The notes below the pieces were generated by a model. It had not been told where the DNA came from. It worked only from the letters and a program-made list of their open reading frames with translations, and ran no database searches. 64,000 nt of DNA. Origin: Taxillus chinensis. Taxonomy: Eukaryota > Streptophyta > Magnoliopsida > Santalales > Loranthaceae. Every line of letters begins with the position of its first letter. Position 1 is the first letter of the stretch. The stretch is taken from the NCBI GenBank assembly GCA_023512835.1, contig CM042091.1, forward strand, positions 25,127,506 through 25,191,505, given 5' to 3'. The translations under genes were made by a program, and so were the position numbers. Positions 55,080 through 64,000 of the stretch are shown here, in pieces.

Positions 55080-56422
55080 GGTCCGAGGTAAGCCATGAAC
55101 ACTGCGCTTGGCTTCCCCACCACCGGCCTCACTTGCCTTCCCTTTGCTTCCTACCTGCAGTCCACGGGACGCCCTCCGATCCTCCTTGTGGTTGCCTCTC
55201 CCCCTGTGGCCTAGTGTGACCGGAACCCCGACTTTGAGCGCCGCCACGAATGTGCGCGGGCTTAGGGGTGGGGCCAAATTGGGTTCCACCCTCGCTCCTT
55301 GTGCTAAGCTTCGCCTCCCCATTGCGTCCCTTACCGAAACACACCTTGCCGATGTGTCCCACCTTCCCACGGCTATGACACGTCAAGTGTCGCTTGGGGC
55401 ACTCACGTTGACGTGCCCTGACAGCCCACAACAGGTACACCCGCTTGGGAAGTTCCGGCAGCACTCCCCGTCCTCCAAAGTAACGGGATCCTGGTGGAGC
55501 CATTGAAGCTTGGCCCCCATCCTTGGGAAAAGTCCCACTCCCGGGCTCAACCTTCCGCCTCTTGGTTTCACCGTGCTTGTCGCGCGCGCTCCGCCCCATC
55601 CGCTCCCTGGTAAGCCCTCGTGTCTTCCCTCCTCTAATCCTCTCTCAACAATCTTGGCGGTGTCCACGACTTCAACATAGGTCTTCGATCGCGAGATCTC
55701 CACCCTTTGCTTGGGTAGGTTTGAGACCCATGGTAAACTTATGGGCCTTTCGGTCCTCCTTGATATTGCTTCCGGAGCAAACCGACTCAGCCCCCGAAAA
55801 TCTCGCTCATACTCTACTCACCGAGCGCGATCCCTCGTTTCAGCCGCCGAACTCCTCCCGCCACGCCACCGCAATGACTGGAAAGAACTCCTCATGGAAC
55901 AGTGGAGGAACTCATTCCAGGCCATGGTCTCCATGTCCCGGCTTCGAGATGCTAAGCCACCACTCCAAGGCTTCCTCCTCCAACTGCCGGACTGCTAGTC
56001 TCACTTTGTCTTCCTCCCGGGGTCGAAGAAAGGAGAACACATGCTCGACCGCCGCAGCCGGTGCTTCGTCTCTAGAGGTTCGGCTCCTCCCTTGAACCTT
56101 GGTGGATGTTCCTTTCGAAGCTGCGTCAACACGTCTCCCTCTTCCCGCCTCACCAGCACTTCCGCTACACGGAGGTTCCGCCTCACGGGGTGGAGCGGGT
56201 GGCACTGCTGTCGTGCCATCATCTCCCGACGCACCTCGTTTAGGATCTCTCCCCCGAGGTCCTCACGCATGCCTTGCACGTTCTCACTTAGGGCCCGGAC
56301 TTGGGCCATGATCCGCTCCAGGGGATCATCGCCCTCTACACGCTGTCCTCTTCCCTCTCCCAAAGACGGCAAGATTCATCTTCTACGGGCCGAGTAGCTC
56401 GGGTTACTCTCCTAGGAGGCAT
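55080..56422 (-). pseudogene. Tekay element 1 gag (frameshifted)
   Basis: Start ATG at 56422 (MPPRRVTRATRPVEDE), the common opening of chromovirus gag. Then MAQVRALSENVQGMREDLGG, PPRFKGGAEPLE, and RLAVRQLEEEALEWWLSI of the retrotransposon gag domain (56001-56372 and 55912-56205). Two zinc knuckles near 55380-55460 and 55330-55380 (CHS.G..GHIGKVC); in the second a Cys codon is CGT, and the first has an indel. GC content is higher than around it. Confidence 0.85.
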
Positions 56423-56848
56423 AGCCTACATCATTTAAACCAAACTAGGATCCAGCTTCTCTCAAGCTCTACAAACCCTCATCCCCATGGGCCATGAGGT
56501 ACTCAAGCAACGTTTTACATTTAAACACACGGGTAAATCACAGCACACAACAACAATTCATAGCAACAAGTCTCACGGAAAATCACCGAATTTTACGACA
56601 AAATTTTGTTTTTAGCAACAAGTTTCAGAACACAAAGAATCGAAATTAAACTAGTGCCCTAATGCCAATGCATGTACGCACCCTCAACCCAAATGCAAGT
56701 GCCCTACTCCTTGGTCTAACTACCCCCGAGTACACCCCGAAAAACCGGATAGACCACGTTGATCAGGCGTGTCCTATACTGCCTCCCAAGAGTCTCCGAA
56801 GCAGCCAGGCCTCCCCACTATCCTAGGTCCACCAAACCATGAACTATC

Positions 56849-56860
56849 GCTCTGATACCA
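56849..56860 (-). other. Tekay element 1 primer binding site (initiator tRNA-Met)
   Basis: Minus-strand TGGTATCAGAGC, three bases from the LTR terminus at 56864. Confidence 0.9.
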
Positions 56861-56863
56861 TAT

Positions 56864-56906
56864 TGTCACGCCCCAATTTCCTTCCACTTAGAAATGAGTA
56901 GTGACT
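56864..56906 (-). repeat. Tekay element 1, 5' LTR fragment (43 bp)
   Basis: Starts TGTCACGCCCCAATTTCC and is cut after 43 bases by the LTR of element 2. The rest should lie beyond element 2, outside or within the gap region; it was not found. Confidence 0.8.
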
Positions 56907-58578
56907 TGTCACGCCCCGGATTTCCTACCCGAGGAAACCGGTACGTGACTCCCCATTCACCCACACGGAGGGCAATGGGGTTGGATTACTGAATGCCACA
57001 CAAGCAAGTCTAACAATTACAATAAATCAAATAAGCCACCTCTTTATTTAATTCCAAATCCAAAACATCAAAAGTTCACAAAACGACCAAGTCCCTGATT
57101 ACAGTTCAATCCCTTAGTACATTCCCTCCTCGGGTTACATAAATCATAAAAGTACATTACTTGAAAATGACAATAAAGTGGAGAGGGTCTTCCACCTTGG
57201 TGTATCCACCTAACGCCGTAAGTCCCCTGGAAAAACAAACAAACACGGTAGGAGGGGTGAGCAACCACGACTCAAGAGGGATCATGTCTCCCCAACCCAT
57301 CCCATGTTCCTAGCATTTACATGCCATGTGTACAAAGTGCGGTCGTGATACAATAATTTCAATAGACATAATAACAATCACATCAACAATTTACAATCTT
57401 CCACGCCACACTGCTAACACTTTAACACCAAGTGATTTAACCGCCTCTTCAAGGCCAAGTGATTTAACCGCCTCTTCGGGCCAAGTACCACAGTCAAGCA
57501 CACAACACACATGGTCACTCAAGCATACAACCAAATACTTGGTGTGCACCCGTTCACAAGCGCACAAAGCCAACCATTCAGGCCATAGAGCAAACATCCA
57601 AGATACACACATACACTAAAACCACGAGTCCAGTCACACGGACATATTACCAAACACTTAATGGGCATATACACACAAACTAAGTTCACACGGGCATTTC
57701 ATCAAACATGTACAGGCATGTCGTACAGGCATTTTATCAAACACTTTTCATGCATCACACAAACACCGAAACACCAAAATCGCCATTGAAGGCCAACATT
57801 CATATGAGGTCACACCTATATGAATTTACATATAAATAATATAACAGATATTACCCAGGAATCCGCCTCTAGGACCCTAGGACGAGGAGGAGGGTTTAGG
57901 AAGAACAACCCCCCCTACAACAGATCTTCCTTGCTCCCGCGCTAAACGCCGTCCTCCCCACGCAAGATGCTCCGGTAGCAACCAGCAACTCCCCTTCCTT
58001 CTCTCTCTAGCGCTCTCTCTCTCACACTCCCAGAGGATGTAAGAGAACCCCAAACCTAAACAAGAGGGCTTCTCCTCCTTATATAGACAACACAGCATCA
58101 AAACGACGTAGTTTTGATTAAGTGAATCCCGCATCAAAACGACGTAGTTTTGATCACACAAGTTACACCTTTCGCACCCTATAGGCCAAAATACTCGAGA
58201 ATTTCAACATGGTCCTTTGGAGAAAGTTCCTTAGAATGTCAAAACCAAGGGAACCATGCAAAAATATGCTGCACGCGCAATTTGCACGTGAATTCCCAAT
58301 TCACGTGTAACTCCATATGGACTCCAAATGCTCTCAAACTTCACCCCTAGCCTCCTTGCATCATTTAGAAGACAATTACACTTGCACGTGAATTGGACCC
58401 ATATCACGTGCACCTCACATACATGTCCATTTGGCCTGAAACTTCTAGTGATAGAGGACATCATTCTAAGCATCTTTCCTTTTGCACGTGAATTCATTGG
58501 AGGCCATTTACTAGGTCAAAATCTAGAAAAACTCTACTCAGAGGCAAAACTAACTAACTCAAGGTACGGGTCCTTACA
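56907..58578 (-). repeat. Tekay-type element 2, 3' LTR
   Basis: 1672 bp, TGTCACGCCCCGG ... GGTCCTTACA, very similar to the inner solo LTR at 9474. It has two copies of the 26-bp unit (57431-57483), a shortened hairpin (near 57798-57827), TATA near 58079, palindromes (58096-58117, 58132-58153) and G-box units (58275-58495). Confidence 0.93.
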
Positions 58579-58879
58579 TCCTCTCCCCCTTAAGACTTTT
58601 CGTCCTCGAAAAGAAATGACATAAGAGGAAAACGAACACAAGCTACCCATTTGCCACACGGCGAGCCACAACACCCTAATGGGTCATACACCACACACAA
58701 GACAACAAAGACATAACAAGCATTCCACCATAATCCATAACCACAATAATGCACACAACACTTCCGCATGGCACGAATACACATCTCAAAGCACATCACA
58801 TTTAAGCACATGTCTTTAAAAGACAATACAAATACATCAACTACTACAAGAAAACACATCACAAGAAAACACAACACTA

Positions 58880-60490
58880 TCACAAGAAAACACAACACTA
58901 TCCCTCGAGCAACCACCTCCCACGCTTAAGATTGTTGGTCCTCGGAACAAGTCCAGGTCTTGCTCACGCATCACGGACTCACGTTCCCATGTCTCCTCCT
59001 CAATACCACGGTGTTGCCAAACACGCGAACCAAAGGAATAGCACGACCACGCAATAGCTTCTCTCGCCGATCCAAGGATACGGATAGGGGCCTCAATGAC
59101 GGACATGTCATCCTCAATGTCCATTTCCCCAATCAATCACATGAGTGGGGTCGGGGGTGATACTTCCGAATCGGGACACGGAAACACGTTGTGGCTCGAC
59201 TCGACCGCTGGTGGTAACTACCGAGGAGCCACAGGCCTACACGATCCGAATCTCAAAAGGACCAATAAACCGCGGAGATAGCTTGGAACCTCGCCCCAAA
59301 CCGTCGATGTCCACGACGTGGAGAGACACGAAGGAACACATGATCCTGTGAAAACTCCAAAGGTCGCCGTCGCTGATCCGCATAAGATTTCGCCGACTGA
59401 GCTGACAACAAACGCTCGACGAATCAACCCGACCTTCTCGGTAGCCTCTTGAACCAACTGCGGTCCCAAAGAGAGTTTGTCTCCCCCACCTCGGTCCAAC
59501 ACAAAGGGGATCGACACGGCCGTCCATACAACGCCTCAAAAGGAGCCATCCCAATGGATGCTCGATAAGCATTGTTGTAGGCAAACTCCACCAAAGGAAG
59601 GTGAGTTGCCCACTAACCCCCAAAATCTAGCACACAAGCCCTCAACATGTCCTCCGGGTCCGATTCGTCCGCTCGATCGACCGTCGGTCTCGGGGTGAAA
59701 GGCTGTACTGGGTGAAGCTTGGTCCCCATAGCCTCCTGCAAACCTGCCCCGAAACGGGAAGTGAACCTCGAATCCCGTGCGAGACAACCGAGAGGGTACG
59801 CCATGCGTCTCACAATCTCGTTCATGTACAGTGACTCAAGGTCCCAATAGAGTCCGCTTTCGAACAACAACGGAAATGGGCCGACTTTGTGAGTCGATCC
59901 ACAATTACCCAAATCATATCCTTCCTCCCGGTGGTGGGTGGAAGACCGATCCTAAAATCCATCGTTATATGGTCCCACTTCCACTCACGCGATGGGCAAG
60001 GGCATCAACATGCCCGCCGGCCGTCATGCTCGGCCTTCACTCGCCGACACGTGAGGCACCGCGAAACAAAGGCAGCCACATCGCGTTTCATCCCGGGCCA
60101 CAAAAATGTGCCCGAAGCGCATGGTACATCTTCGTACCCCCTGGATGCACAAAGAACTCTGGATTGGTGAAACGCCCTCATCACCTCATCCGGAGGGAAG
60201 AAGCCACTACCAACCGCCTGGAATGACAACTCATGCTCAGGACCCTCTGTCCGGTCCCGGATAGCTCCCCCGGCCTCAATACGGGCACGGAGAACCTCAC
60301 ACTCAATGTCACCCACTGTCCCTCCCGGACGCGCTGGTACAACTCCGAGCACAACCACCAAAGGACTCGGGTGTCCCACCATCATGAGCAACATCTGCAC
60401 CGTAACGTCGCCAAGCCTTTCCCATCGCTTCCACTCCCTCACGGCCACCTCAGCTTTCCCTTTTCGCTCAATGCATCGACCCACAACATT
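58880..60490 (-). pseudogene. Tekay element 2 integrase with chromodomain-like C-terminus
   Basis: Zinc region FLWPGMKRDVAAFVSRCLTC and RRVKAEH near 60000-60130; core pieces at 59613-59912 and 59536-59787 (LDFGG, YNN-type Asn-Asn region, YGRPC-like); C-terminal binding part near 59240-59400 ending LSPRFIGPFEI. The tail at 58930-59136 has APIRIL then a Glu-Glu-Thr-Trp-Glu-Arg-Glu segment followed by MRE and LF, the usual end of a chromodomain in Tekay, which guides insertion into heterochromatin. Many frameshifts. Confidence 0.85.
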
Positions 60491-61301
60491 ACCCTTGCCC
60501 GGGGTATAGGCAAAGTAAAATCAAAGGTCCCAAATACCCACCCATCTCCTTTGCCTCAAATTCAAGTCCTTCGAGTAAAGATGTACTTGAAGGCTCTTGT
60601 GATCCGAGAACACCACAAACTTTTCCCCCAAGAGGTAGTGCGCCAACTCTTCAGGGCGAAGATAATGACCGCTAACTCCGGATCATGAGTAAGATAATTC
60701 GGCTCGTGAGGCTTCAGATGCCTTGACCCATAAGCTACCCTTTGTGCTCCTCGCATAAGCACACACCCCAAACCAACCTCTGGACGCATCACAGGTATAC
60801 CTCATATGGAATATCCTCCCAGGTAACCTCAACACCGGTGTAGTGGTCAAACGGGTTTTGAGAGTCTCGAACGCCTCGCCGGCACTTGTCCGTCCACTCA
60901 AATTTCACTCCTTTCCTAGTCAACGCCGTCATAGGAGCCGCCAAACGGGAGAACCCCCTCTAAAACGACGATAGTACCCCACCAAACCAAGAAAACTACG
61001 GATCTCAAAAACGTTAATTGGCCTCGCCCACAATGCTACGGCCTCAATCTTGGCCGGGTCCACCCTAACTCCCTCAGTGACACCACATGGCCAAGAAAGT
61101 GAACCTCCTGGCCAAAACTCACACTTGCTCAAACTTAGCAAAGCAGTGCTGGTCCCTCAAGGTTTGCAACCGTTACCAAGTGCTCCACATGCTCCTTCTC
61201 GGTCTTGGAATACACCAAGATATCATCGATAAACACCACCACGAACGAGTCCAAGTATGGGGCAAAGACTTGGTTAAATCAAATGCATGAACAACTATTG
61301 T
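60490..61301 (-). pseudogene. Tekay element 2 RNase H and RT end (truncated)
   Basis: RNase H pieces: HEPNYLTHDPELAVIIFALK and a Trp-Arg motif (60562-60792), CDAS near 60790-60800. RT end: KCEFW, GVRVDPAKIEAVALWARPIN, VFEIRSFLGLVGYYRRF (60929-61141), and a DDI-type box near 61215-61230 (VFIDDIL context on the minus strand). The N gap begins 70 bases later. Confidence 0.87.
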
Positions 61302-61801
61302 NNNNNNNNNNNNNNNNNNNNNNNNNNNNNNNNNNNNNNNNNNNNNNNNNNNNNNNNNNNNNNNNNNNNNNNNNNNNNNNNNNNNNNNNNNNNNNNNNNN
61401 NNNNNNNNNNNNNNNNNNNNNNNNNNNNNNNNNNNNNNNNNNNNNNNNNNNNNNNNNNNNNNNNNNNNNNNNNNNNNNNNNNNNNNNNNNNNNNNNNNNN
61501 NNNNNNNNNNNNNNNNNNNNNNNNNNNNNNNNNNNNNNNNNNNNNNNNNNNNNNNNNNNNNNNNNNNNNNNNNNNNNNNNNNNNNNNNNNNNNNNNNNNN
61601 NNNNNNNNNNNNNNNNNNNNNNNNNNNNNNNNNNNNNNNNNNNNNNNNNNNNNNNNNNNNNNNNNNNNNNNNNNNNNNNNNNNNNNNNNNNNNNNNNNNN
61701 NNNNNNNNNNNNNNNNNNNNNNNNNNNNNNNNNNNNNNNNNNNNNNNNNNNNNNNNNNNNNNNNNNNNNNNNNNNNNNNNNNNNNNNNNNNNNNNNNNNN
61801 N
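61302..61801. other. assembly gap (500 N)
   Basis: Exactly 500 N. The left side is Tekay RT; the right side is unrelated AT-rich DNA. Confidence 0.99.
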
Positions 61802-64000
61802 AAAAGATCATCGCGAGGATTTAAAATTTTTGGTCTAAGATGTCTTGCGTATCAAGATACAACCAGACCTCTTGTTAAAGGTGTCGAGATTCGCGTATCT
61901 GCAGAAGATCCCCGGAATGCGATTTATTGATGGAGCAAATGATGCAACAAAGAGGAGATACCAAAATTTAGGGATGAATATGAAGATATAAAGAGATTTA
62001 AACATTATTGACAACAATGGGATTTCCAATTACATCGCCCTTTCGTACGTTGTACCGCTTATTTTATTTAATCCTGATTTCAATATTCGTAACAAACGTC
62101 CACTCATGTGGAGATTAAGACTCGGTTATCGATGTGTACGGAGAAGCTCCTTATACCAAATTTTCAAGAAAGAGAAGGCTTATCTACAAATTACGATTTC
62201 GATAAAAGAACGGGTTGTTTCGCTTCACATTACACAAAGTACTATACATAAATATAAACCCGTGAAGTCAAAATCTCATTTAAGTATTCTATAATTATTT
62301 ATCTAATTTCTAACTAGGTGAATTATTATCAGAGCTGATCAGTGGATTCAATTTGGGGATCATACTCCAGTTAAGATCTTTGGCAAGGAGAGTTCTAAGT
62401 CTCACTTGTTCATCATCCTGGCCAGAACGAAATTGGAGCGCATTCAATCGGGTATGTATGAAGTATAAATTTAGAATATATTTTTTAACATATATTTATT
62501 TATACTAATTTTATTTTCATTTATATTTGCATTCATTCTAAAAGCAAGTTAAAACTAAACTCTTACTTATATCATGTATAATAGAAAGTCGAGGGATAAG
62601 TTCATTAGAAAACAAAACTTACCCGATGGTTGATTTTCATTAGCTAATTTGGTGTGCCTTTCGATGATTAATGGATATAACGAGGATGATATTGATGGAG
62701 ATTTCATAAACCTTTCATGCAAACCAAGTGAAAGTTTATATGAGAGACAAGTAGGTTCAAGTGGTTTTCAGAATGTTTAATAATTAAATGAAAGAATTTC
62801 ATTATATTTAAAATATATATATATATATATATAGATTGAAGCGTTATTCAGATTATTTTGGTGTAGGAAAAGGAAAAGACATTTTCGATTAATCGTAATA
62901 TGAACCGTAAACGGATTTACTTTTCTATGTATTAAACTAATATGGGATCCAAAATTTCAATTAATAGATACGGATAACACACTATTCAATTAAGCATTTT
63001 AAAATCTGTCTGAGACCTTAAGCTTGTTTTGTTTTATCAATATTTTCCATATCGACATAAAAGACTTAATTTTGTTTTTGTTTGTGACTTGGATTTATAT
63101 TTTTACTTTGATTTTATAAAGTGTAAAGATCATTATGATCAGAATATACTTCTATTAAAGTTAGAGAAATTTAAGTTATTTTAAGACATAATATTTCCAA
63201 AGATAAAATTATCCAGAAGTGTCGAGTGGCCACGACTCCGCCACCGAAGCAATCTGCATATCCGTACAACCTTCCGACCGCACTGCTCCACCTCACGTAT
63301 TTTTAAACCTTACTTGCACCTAATTTTGACTCAACTCAATTCCTAATACTTCTGAACTAAGGTTTCTAAGTCACAAACATCATTATTAAACATATCTTTT
63401 ACATGAAAACAAGTTTATATGAATTACTAATACAATTATTCACACAATACCATATAAAAAGGTAAAAAATAGGGTTCTAACACCCAAACATCCATAACTA
63501 AACTCATATTAACCACAAACAAGGATGGAGACAAGGAAACAAGACCTACCTCAATTCACCAGGATTGATTCAAAACCTTTAATCTTGGCGTTCCTACCTC
63601 CAAAGATTTTGATTTTCTTCTTCTTCACCTTTTCTCTCTCCTCTCTCTCTCTATCTTAATTCAACTAATATCATGAAAAGATAAATGTCTTCCATCTCCC
63701 TACTTTTTCTTTTTCCTTTTATTTGAAATATTTATTATATTTTTTATTTTTTATTTTTATTAAAACAAATTATATTTTTCATTAATATTTAAGTATTTAA
63801 ATTACCAAAATATTCAAAAACACTAACAAACCAAAACTACTCCCCCAAGACCCCCGAACTCAAAATGGGCCAAAGAGCAAACTTTCACACTTTTCGACTC
63901 CATACTATTCTAATATCACTTTATCCCAACTCTCACTCTATAACGAGAATCACCCTATAACCAAGAACACATATCCTCACAGTTAGTGTATCCCATAATA
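61802..64000. other. Unassigned AT-rich sequence
   Basis: About 2.2 kb without a recognised protein. A short open stretch (61802-61926) and another near 62320-62460 (reading about ADQWIQFGDHTPVKIFG in plus frame) have protein-like composition but no family that I recognise. 62590-62780 has another weak frame. There is an (AT)n run at 62811-62834 and a CT-rich leader-like tract (63610-63655) like those before LTR or gene starts. It could be a decayed DNA transposon or Helitron with an LTR beside it. Confidence 0.4.

Larger units (their letters stand above)
51470..56863 (-). mobile_element. Tekay/Del-type gypsy element 1, internal region
   Basis: From right to left: primer site (56849-56860), gag, protease, RT, RNase H, integrase with C-terminal extension, polypurine tract TCCTCTCCTTAAG (51470-51482). 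The coding region is full length (about 4.8 kb) but split by many frameshifts; long in-frame stops are rare. With its LTRs the original element would have been close to 9 kb. Confidence 0.9.
58579..61301 (-). mobile_element. Tekay/Del-type gypsy element 2, internal region (truncated by gap)
   Basis: Polypurine tract TCCTCTCCCCCTTAAG (58579-58594) then, right to left, chromodomain-like end, integrase, RNase H and the last third of RT before the N gap. Gag, protease and most of RT are missing. Confidence 0.9.

Noticed and set aside
55108..56397. Plus-strand open frames of 70 to 190 residues in 55.1-56.4 kb
   Set aside because: Shadows of the GC-rich minus-strand Tekay gag; they have no recognisable domain.
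58845..58900. CTACTACAAGAAAACACA as a CACTA end
   Set aside because: The region is Tekay internal 3' noncoding DNA; the first base is not as expected and no partner end was found.

Overview
The window is wall-to-wall transposable elements from a flowering plant, probably a dicot; the species cannot be told from the sequence. The evidence is the set of families present: Athila and Tekay/Del-type Ty3-gypsy elements, SIRE-type and other Ty1-copia elements, a TRIM, and an En/Spm (CACTA) DNA transposon with a TNP2-type transposase. I see no host protein gene, tRNA or rRNA. Two runs of exactly 500 N (6434-6933 and 61302-61801) are scaffold gaps, and the sequence on their two sides does not belong to the same element.

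Layout. (1) 1-6433: 3' part of an Athila-type element (copy A, + strand): RT, RNase H, integrase, an internal promoter-like spacer, then an extra ORF3 whose C-terminal part resembles a Ulp1/C48 cysteine protease. (2) 6940-46770: a CACTA transposon that starts with the terminal motif CACTACAAGAAA and is broken into pieces by nested insertions: a solo Tekay-like LTR (8398-12074) that itself holds a second solo LTR (9474-11198); another Tekay-like LTR (12705-27984) that holds a complete, young Athila element (copy B, 13068-26412, TSD GGGTG); the 5' half of TNP2 (28200-29820); then a 16.7 kb block of copia elements (29821-46559); then TNP2 resumes (46560-46770). (3) The copia block has a minus-strand copia element (29821-42179) with a rearranged TRIM in its 3' LTR and a large LTR inserted in its gag, joined to the 5' half of a SIRE-type element (42180-46559). 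(4) 46771-50450: a plus-strand Tekay-like LTR and decayed gag. (5) 50450-61301: two minus-strand Tekay-type elements, the second inserted 43 bp inside the 5' LTR of the first. (6) 61802-64000: AT-rich sequence I cannot assign.

The elements do not work together as a pathway; the record is one of successive insertion. Five matching 5-bp target-site duplications can be read by eye (GGAAC, CTACC, GGGTG, TGATG, TAGAC). Three things stand out. Tekay-type and Athila LTRs, which belong to different gypsy lineages, share a promoter architecture: G-box repeat units of about 110 bp and a GACGT-centred palindrome just upstream of the TATA box. A similar G-box spacer with its own TATA box lies inside Athila between pol and ORF3. 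The Tekay-type LTRs carry a hairpin with a compensatory base change. Almost all coding regions are broken by single-base indels or substitutions that fall repeatedly at CTG/CAG, which looks at least partly like systematic consensus error at methylated CHG sites rather than true decay.
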